Of a stretch of DNA of 64,000 bases, positions 1-9,859 are shown one piece after another. Location: NCBI GenBank assembly GCA_963920575.1, contig OY986966.1, positions 17,541,888-17,605,887 of the forward strand. Reading direction: 5' to 3'. Source of the DNA: Narthecium ossifragum. Lineage: Eukaryota > Streptophyta > Magnoliopsida > Dioscoreales > Nartheciaceae. A model generated the notes under the pieces. That model saw only the letters and a program-made list of their open reading frames with translations, was not told the origin of the DNA and searched no databases. Positions within the stretch are counted from its first letter, which is position 1, and every line of letters starts with the position of its first letter. The translations under genes and the position numbers were made by a program.

Positions 1-215
1 TCTTAGTCATGTTCAGAGTACACTTTCATGCACTCATCAATCACCCCTACCACGAACTTCTAAGGTAAGTCAATAGAAGCCAATTTCAAGTCTCCAACTA
101 TCAGCAATAAATCATGAACTTGAGCAAGAACAGGTTTATCATTAGACATTGTAAAGTCCATAAAATTACTAATAAGGAGATTATCAACACTTGCCTAGCC
201 TCTTCAATCTTGATA
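1..215 (-). pseudogene. Copia-type gag fragment (UBN2-like), degenerate
   Basis: On the minus strand this reads as a short stretch resembling the plant copia gag region: a phrase containing DKPVLAQVHDLLLIVGDL, then an in-frame stop, then KFVVGVIDECMKV. In intact relatives the equivalent block (a Q-x-H-E/D helix followed by LP-x-KFV) belongs to the capsid-like UBN2 gag family. The stop in the middle and the loss of everything after about residue 55 show it is dead. It continues off the left edge of the window. The assignment rests on motif resemblance only. Confidence 0.42.
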
Positions 216-1025
216 AATCCACGAGTGCAAACGGTTATGAACAAACAACTTCCAAGATACAATCAAGCTTCAGAACTCTAATGCCGGATCAAGGCATGCA
301 CAACCGGATCCCAGCCGAACACCTTTGAAATGTTTATGCCCAGGAACAAGAAAGTTTTGATAGAAAGATGAAGGAGGATTTGTTTCATATGTGAATGATT
401 TCAGAATCTCACTTTCTTTTGAAACTATCAACGTTGGGGTTTAAAAGCCTCCAACTCATGTTATTAAGGCTCTTAATAATGAGCCGTTTCAAATTTGATA
501 CTTATAACATCTCCGATAAATGGACTGTTACAAATCTAGACATTCAAATTTCATATCTTCATCCAACATTTCTCTCAAACAAAATCATGACAGCTAAAAG
601 CATTAAATGAGAATTTATTTAGAAATAAACTCCAACAATAAGTACCCATCATTGTTTTATCATTTTGTCGATTCACTTTCTAGTAATCACTACAACAAGT
701 TTGGGTGTCTCACATGCCTCAAGAAAATGAAAAATAACCATCTCTAGCACTTTACACAAGCATGTAGAACACTTGGAGACACATTTCTAACCCTACCCTG
801 AACTAAGGTTATTTTTGGATGTTTGATGCTCAACACCTGTTCACTCGCAGACTATTTAATACGAAGGCATAGACTTCATATTCAAAACATTGATCCTCGA
901 AACTTGACAAAACTAGATGCTGCAAAAGTTAGTCAATATTCTGTTTATTTGGTTTAACTTCAATCACAATCTCACTAATTTTCTGGCATCTTATTTCCAT
1001 CTATTGGTGTTCTACTTTCTACCAC
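216..1025. other. AT-rich sequence, nothing identified
   Basis: No convincing reading frame, RNA gene or repeat terminus is visible here. The open frame at 395-610 has no recognisable composition or motif. The right end (about 975-1025) was part of the target into which the following solo LTR inserted. Confidence 0.4.
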
Positions 1026-1071
1026 AGTTTTGTTGATTTTTCCTACCATGAGGATGACAGCAGCAAAGAAC

Positions 1072-1350
1072 GGATCGATCCTTCCAATCATGTAGGATCG
1101 ATCCCTCTTTGATATCGATCCGTCTCTCCAAGAGGGATCGATCCTACTCGGAAAATAAAGAGACAGAGAGCACATGTTTGTAAAGATCAAGGTTGGATCG
1201 ATCTGCATATCGATCCTTCTTCGGGATGCTGAGATTTTGAGGGACGGATCGATCGCTCCTATATAGTAGGATCGATCCGACTCGGGATTTTAGAATTCAT
1301 CAATCTCATGCATACAAGGATCGATCCTTCCCTTGAGTGGGATCGATCCC
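1072..1350 (+). promoter_or_regulatory. GATCGATC pair cluster in solo LTR U3
   Basis: Eight exact GATCGATC octamers plus two near-matches (TATCGATC) occur here, several in pairs about 23 bp apart with flanks extended to GGATCGATCC. The cluster ends about 60 bp before the TATA box, where enhancer-like U3 repeats are usually found in LTRs. Function is inferred from position only. Confidence 0.6.
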
Positions 1351-1385
1351 TCTCTCCTGGATGGACAAATCCGACGGCTCAGATC

Positions 1386-1420
1386 TAATCCGGATTTGTA
1401 TTCATTGGAGGTTATAAATA
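1386..1420 (+). promoter_or_regulatory. TAATCCG box plus TATA box
   Basis: TAATCCG at 1386-1392 is followed after 20 bp by TATAAATA at 1413-1420. The same arrangement, with 20 or 21 bp spacing, is found in three other LTR types in this window. The TATA box marks the probable core promoter of the LTR. Confidence 0.6.
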
Positions 1421-1744
1421 GAGTGCTTCTAGGGTTTCTTTTGTGTGGTAGAGATGTTATTGAGAGGATTGTGAGAGGTGTGAGAGTAGGCAACCCTAGA
1501 GAGAGATCTCTTTGTCTCTGCTAGGGTTTGGGCTTTGTAATCTCTCTCTCATATTGAAGATTTCCTCTGCTGCCCGTGGTTTTTTCCTTCCAGTTGTTGC
1601 TGGTAGGTTTTTCCACGTAAATCCTTCTCTCCACGTTTTCCTTTTCTTTGTGGTTTGATTGTTTCTCTTCCGCTGCGACATCCCCGTATCTATCTGGCGT
1701 ATCTCCGGCATCGCCGGGACCCCTCAGATTCCCCAACAAGTTTC

Positions 1745-2090
1745 GTCTTGAAAATTCAAGTACATCTGCAGTTGCTAAGCTAAAACTAGCTTCGGGGCCC
1801 ATGTAACTGCCAGTGTTTGCATTTGCAAAGGTGCCATTGATCATTTCCAACCATGTTGAACTGCAGCTTAGTTTCTTCTTGAATACAATATATTGGTAAA
1901 TCCAGCATTCATATACACACAAATGTACGTACATATATAGGTATAGATAGATCCACGCAATTGCAATCCACCTTTCTTGTAGAAGTTAATACCAAATTTA
2001 TGCCAGCTCTGTTTCCTTTGAAAGTACCTTCATGCCTCAGACCTTCTTCATATGCCAATAATCCCCTCCATATCATCTATTCATTACCTT
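1745..2090 (-). other. Exon-like sequence, possible host gene fragment
   Basis: Two stretches on the minus strand look exon-like. About 1745-1870 has an open frame containing WLEMINGTFANANTGSYMGP and is preceded by a plausible AG acceptor. About 1998-2080 reads LLAYEEGLRHEGTFKGNRAG and ends at a GT. Between them lies AT-rich intron-like sequence. I do not recognise the protein. It could be a fragment of a host gene into which the solo LTR inserted, or part of an older transposon. Confidence 0.28.
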
Positions 2091-2873
2091 ATTGTGACTG
2101 ATGGACTCACAAAACATATTCTACTCTATTTAATGTTCATTCTTCTTGATTGATCTCATCAAATCTTCATTCTGTAACCTCAAATCTCAATAAACGCAAC
2201 AACCTTCTCTTTTGGCTGCCATTTCAAGTTTTCAACTGCTGCCTATACTCGGGCTTCTGTAATAAAAAAAAAAACTGCTGCCTATACACTCAACTCCTGC
2301 CAAGAGTGCTAGAAACATCCGGACGCATCACGGGCCCAGCCCACTCAACTAGAGAGACGAACAAAGCGCATCACAGTATCTCCCCCAGTATCTCACAGAC
2401 ACCTGGCCAAATTTTGAAAGGTTCACGTGAAATAACAGTCTTCTTCCTGCACTCCTAAACCTCAGCTAGCCACTTTTTTAATTAATCACTGCCAGCTTTA
2501 GGATATCTAACATGATGATAATCTGCTACTAGTTAGGGAATCTCCGGATGGTGTCCAGAAACCTGGCTTCATTCAACTAGTAAAGTAACACAAAAATCTA
2601 GGCAAACTCTGAGAGATTTACGTGTAAGAAGCAGAAAACAACCAAAGATTCCTAAGCCTCAAACTTTAGATAAGCGTCCTTGTTTAGGCAATCCTACTGA
2701 GAAAGGTTAACAAGTCTACAAACCACTACATAGGTTAAGACTCGGCTTAAATCTCTACCCTCAGTCCGTTTAACAGGAGAGGTTTCTAGTCTTGCATCTA
2801 GATACACATATCATTCCTGAGCATATGTAGACATCAAGACAAGGAAATATATCCATGCATCAATTAAACAAGC
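2091..2873. other. Non-coding repeat-like sequence flanking the copia insertion
   Basis: No gene is seen. A short phrase, CTGCTGCCTATA, occurs twice (about 2237 and 2275) around an A-run. Two imperfect blocks at about 2300-2460 and 2525-2680 share wording such as 'CCGGA...CGTG...CCTAA.CCTCA', which suggests an old internal duplication. The last five bases, CAAGC, are the probable left target duplication of the copia element. Confidence 0.35.
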
Positions 2874-3133
2874 TGTTGGGAATCTCGAGATGAATCGGAT
2901 CACCAGATCTCACTTCCGATGCCGGACACAAGTAAGAGAACAAGAAAGAGAAAACACACAAGAATACACCATGATTTACGTGGAAAACCACTCGGCAAAT
3001 ACCGAGAGTAAAAACCACGGGTGGAGTAGGAGGGTTTCACTATAAATCAAGGTGTACAAAGCTTTTCATCTAAAGGAGAACAAGACCTCTCCCTCTAGGG
3101 TTTTCATCCTCAAGGACATCTAATTATAGTTAC
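2874..3133 (-). mobile_element. Left fragment of the copia 3' LTR
   Basis: These 260 bp match 29555-29815 almost base for base and start with the same TGTTGGGAATC terminus. The preceding 5-mer CAAGC resembles TAAGC at 30302-30306, just outside the other copia LTR. The simplest reading is that this is the 3' LTR of the minus-strand copia element whose body is 24 kb away, split by insertion of gypsy A at 3134. Confidence 0.78.
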
Positions 3134-3726
3134 TGTGAGGACCCGTCCCTCTACTCCTATGGCTCGTCGTGGACCGCAAGGGCAATTTGGTAAATTACGC
3201 CTTGTCGGCTAGTTTCACACCCGCGTGTGCACACACTGACCATGTTTGTGGAAATATTTGGCTAGAATGGTTAGTGGAACCCGGAATCGAAAGATCCGGG
3301 CTTGGGCTTAAGTTTTAGCCCAAGTCTAGCTTTCTGCACCTAAGGGATTGATCTCCCTGGCTAGAAGATCGATCTCTTAGTGCCAGAAAGTCAAACCCGA
3401 TTTGACAAGGAAGATCGATCTGAAGAGATCGATCTCTCTTGAGTCGGTTCGTTCGTCTATAAAACGAACGAAACCTTTTCTTTTGATTTTTTTTGGAAAA
3501 TCTGATATTTCAGCCGTGTTCTTGCTGGATTTGGCTTTGTTTGAGGAAGATCTAAGGCCTAGTAGCTTGAATTGAAGCTGCTATTGCATAGGTAGGGATC
3601 CTACCTACAATCTTTCGGGGTTTTGGAGTTTTTCCGGTTTGATTGTGATCTTTTGCTTAGATCTGTTAAAATACATGTTTGTTTTCCATGATTTCACCGG
3701 TTTTGAACTCGTGGTTGCTTGATCTA
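3134..3726 (+). repeat. Gypsy A 5' LTR, first part
   Basis: The LTR starts with TGTGAGGACC immediately after GTTAC, inside the copia LTR. It contains the family-conserved CAAGGGCAATTTGGTAAATT block, an inverted repeat GGGCTTAAG...AGCCC near 3300-3325, a small GATCGATC cluster, a TATA box at about 3458, and a leader with a GGTAGG...CCTACC inverted repeat near 3590. It stops at 3726, where the non-autonomous element begins. Confidence 0.82.
3345..3474 (+). promoter_or_regulatory. GATCGATC sites and TATA box inside an inverted repeat
   Basis: Three AGATCGATCT sites and one degenerate site lie at 3345-3440. One pair is only 14 bp apart; the 3' LTR copy at 26757 keeps 21 bp, so a small deletion happened here. 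Directly after them, at 3447-3474, arms GTTCGTTCG and CGAACGAA enclose the loop TCTATAAAA, which puts the TATA box in the loop of an 8-bp inverted repeat. The same layout recurs at about 26805 and 37988. Confidence 0.58.
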
Positions 3727-5297
3727 TGATGAGAATGCATAATGTTATATTTTTATCCTTTAGAACTTAGTCTCCTGTGATTATTTAGTTCCTAAATACA
3801 CTCATTATTCTTATATTTTGATTTAAGATGCAATTGAAGTCCTTAAGTCGAAAAGAAGCTGAAAATAGTATATGGATCAACTTTAAAGATTAATCTATAC
3901 CTGCTGATGAAGAACCAGATGATCTACCATATATGGATGGAAAGCTCTTGAAGTCTAGTTTCTGGAGAATTTTACGGTTCGTGATTTGGAGCTTCCTAGA
4001 GAAAGTTACAGTGCTTTTAGTACAACAAGCGCAGGATAGAACAGCAGAAGAAACAAACAGAGAAAAAGAGGATCGATCATTCTTCCAAAGAGGATCGATC
4101 CCTTATTGAAAATGGCCCACGGTCGACCGCCAGATCGACCGTTGCATCGACCGTCAGCCTCTGTCAAAAATATATGCTCTCACGGACGACGCAAGGATCG
4201 ACCGTGAGGGAAAAATTGAAATCCGGAGAAAAGGGATCGATCCTCTTTGGAAGAAGGATCGATCCTTGTCGGGCAAATTCCAGATCCTGAGCTCACGAAC
4301 GAAGAGGATCGATCCTTCTTCAAAAGGGGATCGATCCCTTTCGTTTCTGCGGGAAAAATAAAGGGCTGAGATCTAATCCGAGTTAGGGTTTGATGGAAGC
4401 TTATAAATAGATTTCTTTGGGAGATTATGGGGGGATTCTTAGACACTTTTGGCTGCTCTTTCTCCTCCTTTATATTTTTTTCTAGGTTTTCTTTTGCTTT
4501 ATGAAATCTTTTGGAGGATTGTTCTTGATGGCACTGCGTGGCTAAATCTTGATCCTTGGTCGAGGAGACTGAAACCTCGGAATCAATGAAACTGTGAGAT
4601 CTAATTTATGTTTATTGTTCAGTTTATACATGAGTATTGGATGTTCTTCTGAGATTAAATCTTCATGATTACCTTGTCTAATTGCTAGGAGGCCTACTAG
4701 TTTATTATTCATGGCGATCTACTGCTAGATTTGATATCAAATCCGGAATTGTTTGATCCCTCTAATCTGCGAAGCAACTAGGGTTTAATAATCTACTGCG
4801 TTTCAGAGATTGTTAGATCTTAGGAAGAATATTCGACTAGATTAAATGCAACCGCTTGTGCTTGTGTTGTTTAGCTTCATCGATCTCCCTATTCTTAAGG
4901 CTGCTACTAGATTAAATATACAGCGCGTGTCTTAGGTTGTTTAGTAGTTAGGGTTAATTGAATCACTTGTTTCTAATTAACTATGATTGAGGAGAGATTT
5001 GAATTTAATTCGAACGGTGAATATTCATTGTATGAATTGATTGATACTTGCATCGATGATCAGTTGTTGGATTCCGATGGTGGATGTTGACTCAGACCAA
5101 GGTTTATTCTCTTGATTTAATTCAATTCTTCGCTTTAGATTATTTCTTTACTGTTTTCCTCACATTTAAAACCCCCCATCTTTGGTCACTTAGCACAAAA
5201 CTAGGCTAAACACTCTTCGTGGGATCGACTCGTACTCGCACTACTACATTTATTTTAACGAGTATTGGTTTTATTTTTGAGTGCCTGCGACAACACA
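3727..5297 (+). repeat. LARD-like element 5' LTR
   Basis: It begins TGATGAGAATGC and ends CGACAACACA. It contains GATCGATC pairs, GGTCGACC-type variants (about 4119-4212), the TAATCCG-TATA module at 4374-4409, and a long AT-rich U5. It differs from the 3' LTR only by scattered substitutions and tiny indels, which indicates a fairly recent insertion. Confidence 0.82.
4070..4409 (+). promoter_or_regulatory. GATCGATC pairs plus TAATCCG-TATA module
   Basis: Three GATCGATC pairs, each with octamers 22 bp apart centre to centre, lie at about 4071-4100, 4235-4262 and 4305-4335. They are followed by AAAGGGC...AGATCTAATCCG (TAATCCG at 4374-4380), 21 bp of spacer, then TATAAATA at 4402-4409. The second LTR repeats this at 8634-8972, where one octamer is degraded (TTGATTGATA near 8797). 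Confidence 0.62.
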
Positions 5298-5298
5298 T

Positions 5299-5323
5299 CA
5301 AATTTTGGCGCTGTTGCCGGGGA
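5299..5323 (+). promoter_or_regulatory. Primer-binding site, Athila/Tat style
   Basis: TTTTGGCGCTGTTGCCGGGG directly follows the 5' LTR. This sequence class (TGGCGCCGTTGCCGGGGA in relatives) is the minus-strand primer site used by Athila/Tat-group elements. One base differs from the versions at 57840 and 63399. Confidence 0.72.
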
Positions 5324-5404
5324 GTGATTCTAGTTGATTTTTGTGCTTATAGTGATCTTTATTTTCATTAAAAAAAAAATATATAGCTTCTATGGTTTGA
5401 ATGT

Positions 5405-6586
5405 ATGGCCAATTATAATATGCCACCGGGTGACATATGGAATGATGATTTGCCTTTTTGTTATGGACCCGTTTACAATAATGACACATATGGTTTCTCA
5501 AACCCGGCCTATGATTCATATTCATATTCTTATAATTCGGATTTTAGAGATCATACCTACCCTAGTTGGCAGTTTCATGGTTTCTCAAACCCGGCCTATG
5601 ATTCATATTCATATTCTTATAATTCGGATTTTAGAGATGATACCTACCTTAGTTGGCAGTTTCAAGCACAAATGTTGGCGATTCTGAAGGAAATGGAAGA
5701 AAATACTAATTCCTTAAGAGAAATGCGTATTTCTTGGGAGGAAAGATTTTCTAGGGAGCGTGATAAAACTGAGAACCTCTTCAATGCTCAGTCACAAATG
5801 CAACAAGAGCCATTAATAATTGACCAAGTTAATGTGAGCCACTCTGTTGATAAAGAAGTTGATAGATATGATTCTATACCTCATGTTTGTAATGATAATA
5901 CTTGTGATGCTTTTGTTTCTGATGATAACGATATATGTCATACTACTTGTGATTCTTTGTCGGTTCATGAAATTAATGATGATATTTCACTGACTGCTAC
6001 GGTTGGAGATGCTTCGGGGGAATTTCTACAAAATGCAGATGAAGAAGCTGTCCAGTCTAGGCCAATCGACCGCCGAGAACACAAGGAGCACTTATTCGAA
6101 GAACCTCCTCTCGCTGAAGTTGAAAGCATTCCTGTTACGCCGCGAGGTATATTTCCTGTGACTATCTCATCTTCATTAGTGGTTAAAAAGGAGATGACCT
6201 TAATAGATATCTTTATATCTCGACGGATTTATTTTCGATCATGTGATCTTGACATCTTTGACAAGGCGAACGATGACATTATCAATAGATCAATGGATGA
6301 TTCGATTATAGTTGAGCATAATGTTGACCCCTTTCTTCTTGATTACCATGATGATAAGTATTTCTGTTTAAGAGATCTAGCTATCTTGTTTACTAGTGTT
6401 AGAATGGAAAAGCTAGTTTTCATTTTTGAAATATGCCACTTGAGTTCATATGTTAAATTAACCTTGCTAGCACTATTGAGGTTAAATATCCATATTATGG
6501 CATCCATTGATTTTGCATACTATCGTGCTAGAGAACGGCCACCAAGGGCACGATTAAAACTTTTTCTATTGTATATAGTAGTTTAG
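5405..6586 (+). CDS. Uncharacterised ORF of the non-autonomous element
   Basis: A 393-codon ORF starting MANYNMPPGD. It is rich in Asn, Tyr and Ser at the start and acidic later. Residues about 30-58 and 59-87 are a direct 29-residue (87-bp) duplication beginning GFSNPAYDSYSYSYNSDFRD. A likely coiled-coil (about 90-120, KEMEENTNSLREMR) follows, then an Asp-rich linker and a C-terminal part that includes a hydrophobic stretch. The N-terminus matches the ORF at 56912-57454 (MANFYVPPG...GFSNPSYNSHSY), so the frame is conserved between two non-autonomous families. No RT, protease or zinc knuckle is present. It may descend from an Athila/Tat gag N-terminal region; function unknown. Confidence 0.6.
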   Translation: MANYNMPPGDIWNDDLPFCYGPVYNNDTYGFSNPAYDSYSYSYNSDFRDHTYPSWQFHGFSNPAYDSYSYSYNSDFRDDTYLSWQFQAQMLAILKEMEENTNSLREMRISWEERFSRERDKTENLFNAQSQMQQEPLIIDQVNVSHSVDKEVDRYDSIPHVCNDNTCDAFVSDDNDICHTTCDSLSVHEINDDISLTATVGDASGEFLQNADEEAVQSRPIDRREHKEHLFEEPPLAEVESIPVTPRGIFPVTISSSLVVKKEMTLIDIFISRRIYFRSCDLDIFDKANDDIINRSMDDSIIVEHNVDPFLLDYHDDKYFCLRDLAILFTSVRMEKLVFIFEICHLSSYVKLTLLALLRLNIHIMASIDFAYYRARERPPRARLKLFLLYIVV

Positions 6587-8290
6587 TTTGCTTTATTTAC
6601 TTTCTTGTGTGCTTGAGCGTGCTTGAATTATTTTTAGGTTGTGTGCTTGCATATTGCTTTTGTTTTTGCTTTGCTTTGCTTTTGTTTTTAGGTGATCGAG
6701 CATTCCCTATCATACCTGAAGAATTCGGCCAACCATGGTGGTTATGGAAATTCAAAGTTTGGCAACTCACACAGTATTCAAGGAAGAAGCATGAATTCGA
6801 GCCAATGACAATAAACAAAGGCGCTGCTTGGGAGGCAACCCAAGGGGAGTTTGTTCCTTTCTCTTTTTATTTTCGCATTTTCATTTTAGTTATTTTTGCT
6901 TTTCTTTGCATTTCACCTAACATTGGGGACAATGTCAGTTTCAAGTGTGGGGGAGGAGATCTAGGTTGCATATGCCATGAGCGAGAACTAGTTAAGCTTG
7001 ACATATTCATAACATGATTGAATGAGAAATTTTAAGACTTAGAGTTAATTGGTTGAGTTATTTTCCTTGAGATGGTAGTGACTGAATGAGTAGACAAAAG
7101 CTGGTGAGATTTTGAGCCTTTAGACTGACACATTCATATCAATCTCACTAATTTCTTTCATGAGAGATATTCTTCCATGGATTTGTTTCTCTAGAACTTG
7201 CTTTGATTCTATTTGAGGTCACATTGACACATGCAGACATGAACATGATTAAGGCCATCTTTGTTATAAGTTACATAAGCCAAATAGCCTACCTTGTGAT
7301 TACTTTTTCCTTTTGCTAAACACCTTTGAGCTTTATTGACTTCATTGTTAACCCACATTACAAGCCTTAAACATGAAAAGTATTTCCGTTACCCAAGCCA
7401 TAAAACTAGTGGAGCATTGATCATCATTATGACATGTATGGGTGCGAAAGTTCAAGTGTGGGGGTGTTTGGATTTGTGGTATGGCTATGATTGGTAAAGT
7501 GGAGTTTATTTTCATATTCAATTTGTGAGTATGTTGTTTCTGAAAAAAAAAAGAAAGAAAAAAAAAAGAAAAGAAGAAAAGAAAGTGAAGGAGGAAATTG
7601 TGTCTCATGTTAAAATAAAAAAAAAATGTTTTTGAATCCTCCTAATACTCCAAGAAAGGGGTATGTTTATGTATGATCTCTACAAAGGTGGAAGTTTTTG
7701 CAAAAGATTGTTTACTATTTCAGTTAAAAAGTATTCCTTTGAACAATCTCTTTGCCAATGTGATAATGTTATATGGTTTGAGTACTTTAAAGTCAAGTTG
7801 AAGGAAGTTGTTGAATGGAGTGATTGGTGGTACATGTCTTATTGATGCATTGTTGCTCCATTAGTTCCATTGGCTTTTGAGCTACATTCCCAAATATTTC
7901 CCACCTTAATCCTGTACCCCATTACAACCTTTTGAAGTCCTTATGATTTATGTTATGCATCTGATTCTAGTGGTGGAGAATGAGAAGATATGCAAGCCTA
8001 TGGTAGATTATTTTCATTGGAATGAATTTGAGTGAAATACATACCCTTCGAACACATGAGAGTTGAGTGTTTATTTCCGAGAGGGTCTACTTATTTAGTA
8101 TGCTTCATCTTCAAGTGGAAATGCTTACTGATTGATTTTTATGTTGTCTAAAAATGTTTGTTCATGACGTGTTATGAGTTTTGTGAAGAGCTTGATTGTT
8201 CTTTGTTGATGGCGTTGCAACCTTGATATCTTGAGTAGAGTGAATTTTAGTTTTGCCCGAGTACGAGCAAAAGCTAAGTGTGGGGGAATT
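6587..8290 (+). other. LARD-like internal non-coding region with purine tract
   Basis: Mostly AT-rich and non-coding. Near 6818-6850 is GGCGCTGC followed by TTGGGAGGCAACCCAA, a short hairpin shared with the other Athila/Tat-type elements here. AAGTGTGGGGG occurs three times: about 6948, 7455 and 8275. The last is the probable polypurine tract abutting the 3' LTR. The region 7540-7630 is an A-rich/AAAG simple repeat. Confidence 0.55.
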
Positions 8291-9859
8291 TGATGAGAAT
8301 GCATAATGTTATATTTTTATCCCTTAATACTTAGTCTCCTGTGATTATTTAGTTCCTAAATACACTCATTATTCTTATATTTTGATTTAGGATGCAATTG
8401 AAGTCCTTAAGTCGATAAGAAGCTGAAAAGAGTATATGGATCAACTTTAAAGATTAATCTGTACCTGCTGATGAAGAACTAGATGATCTACCATATATGG
8501 ATGGAAAGTTCTTGAAGTCTAGTTTCTGGAGAATTTTACGGTTCGTGATTTGGAGCTTTCTAGAGAAAGTTACAGTGCTTTTAGTTCAACAAGCGCAGGA
8601 CAGAACAGCAGAAGAAACAAGCAGAGAAAAAGAGGATCGATCCTTCTTCCAAAGAGGATCGATCCCTTATTGAAATTGGCCCACGGTCGACCGCCAGATC
8701 GACCGTTGCATCGACCGTCAGCCTCTGTCAAAAATATATGCTCTCACGGACGATGCAAGGATCGACCGTGAGGGAAAAATTGAAATCCGGAGAAATTGAT
8801 TGATACTTTTTGGAAGAAGGATCGATCCTTATCGGGCAAATTCCAGATCCTGAGCTCACGAACGAAGAGGATCGATCCTTCTTCAAAAGGGGATCGATCC
8901 CTTTCGTTTTTGCGGGAAAAATAAAGGGCTGAGATCTAATCCGAGTTAGGGTTTGATGGAAGCTTATAAATAGATTTCTTTGGGAGATTATGGGGGGATT
9001 CTTAGACACTTTTGGCTGCTCTTTCTCCTCCTTTATATTTTTTTCTAGGTTTTCTTTTGCTTTATGAAATCTTTTGGAGGATTGTTCTTGATGGCCCTGC
9101 GTGGCTAAATCTTGATCCTTGGTCGAGGAGACTGAAACCTCGGAATCAATGAAACTGTGAGATCTAATTTATGTTTATTGTTCAGTTTATACATAAGTAT
9201 TGGATGTTCTTCTGAGATTAAATCTTCATGATTACCTTGTCTAATTGCTAGGAGGCCAACTAGTTTATTATTCATGGCGATCTACTGCTAGGTTTGATAT
9301 CAAATCCGGAATTGTTTGATCCCTCTAATCTGCGAAGCAACTAGGGTTTAATAATCTACTGCGTTTCAGAGATTGTTAGGTTTTAGCAAGAATATTCGAC
9401 TAGATTAAATGCAACCGCTTGTGCTTGTGTTGTTTAGCTTCATCGATCTCCCTATTCTTAAGGCTGTTACTAAATTAAATCTACAACGTGTGTCTTAGGT
9501 TGTTTAGTAGTTAAGGTTAATTGGATCGCTTGTTTCTAATTAACTATGATTGAGGAGAGATTCGAATTTAATTCGAACGGTGAATATTCATGGTATGAAT
9601 TGATTGATACTTGCATCGATGATCAGTTGTTGGATTCCGATGGTGGATGTTGACTCAGACCAAGGTTTGTTCTCTTGATTTAATTCAATTCTTCGCTTTA
9701 GATTATTTCTTTACTGTTTTCCTCACATTTAAAACCCCCATCTTTGTTCACTTAGCACAAAACTAGGCTAAACACTCTTCGTGAGATCGACTCGTACTCG
9801 CACTACTACATTTATTTTAACGAGTATTGGTTTTATTTTTGAGTGCCTGCCACAACACA
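8291..9859 (+). repeat. LARD-like element 3' LTR
   Basis: Starts TGATGAGAATGC right after the purine tract and ends CACAACACA. It carries the same GATCGATC pairs (8636-8900), TAATCCG at 8937-8943 and TATAAATA at 8965 as the 5' LTR. After it, gypsy A LTR sequence resumes at about 9860, but some 40 bp of that LTR seem to be missing compared with the copy at 27080. Confidence 0.82.

Larger units (their letters stand above)
1031..1738 (+). mobile_element. Solo LTR, copia-like, with perfect 5-bp TSD
   Basis: A 708-bp element begins TGTTGATTTT and ends TTCCCCAACA, so it has the TG...CA termini and TGTTG/CAACA inverted ends of an LTR. The 5-mer AGTTT directly flanks both sides (1026-1030 and 1739-1743). 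No primer-binding site or coding sequence follows, so this is a solo LTR left by LTR-LTR recombination. Inside, GATCGATC pairs (1072-1350) precede a TATAAATA box at 1413, which gives plus orientation. The CAACA end and size suggest Ty1/copia, but without internal sequence this is inference. Confidence 0.82.
3727..9859 (+). mobile_element. Non-autonomous LTR element (LARD-like), 6.1 kb
   Basis: Two 1.57-kb LTRs (3727-5297 and 8291-9859) of very high identity flank a 3.0-kb internal region. A TTTTGGCGCTGTTGCCGGGG primer site follows the first LTR and a purine tract, AAGTGTGGGGGAATT, precedes the second. There is no gag-pol; a single 393-codon ORF is present. This fits a large non-autonomous derivative of an Athila/Tat-type gypsy element that depends on proteins supplied by other elements. 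No clean 5-bp target duplication flanks it. Confidence 0.82.

Noticed and set aside
7540..7630. A/AAAG-rich tract as a LINE or SINE tail
   Set aside because: It lies inside the LARD-like internal region without any upstream LINE/SINE sequence or target duplication; a simple repeat.
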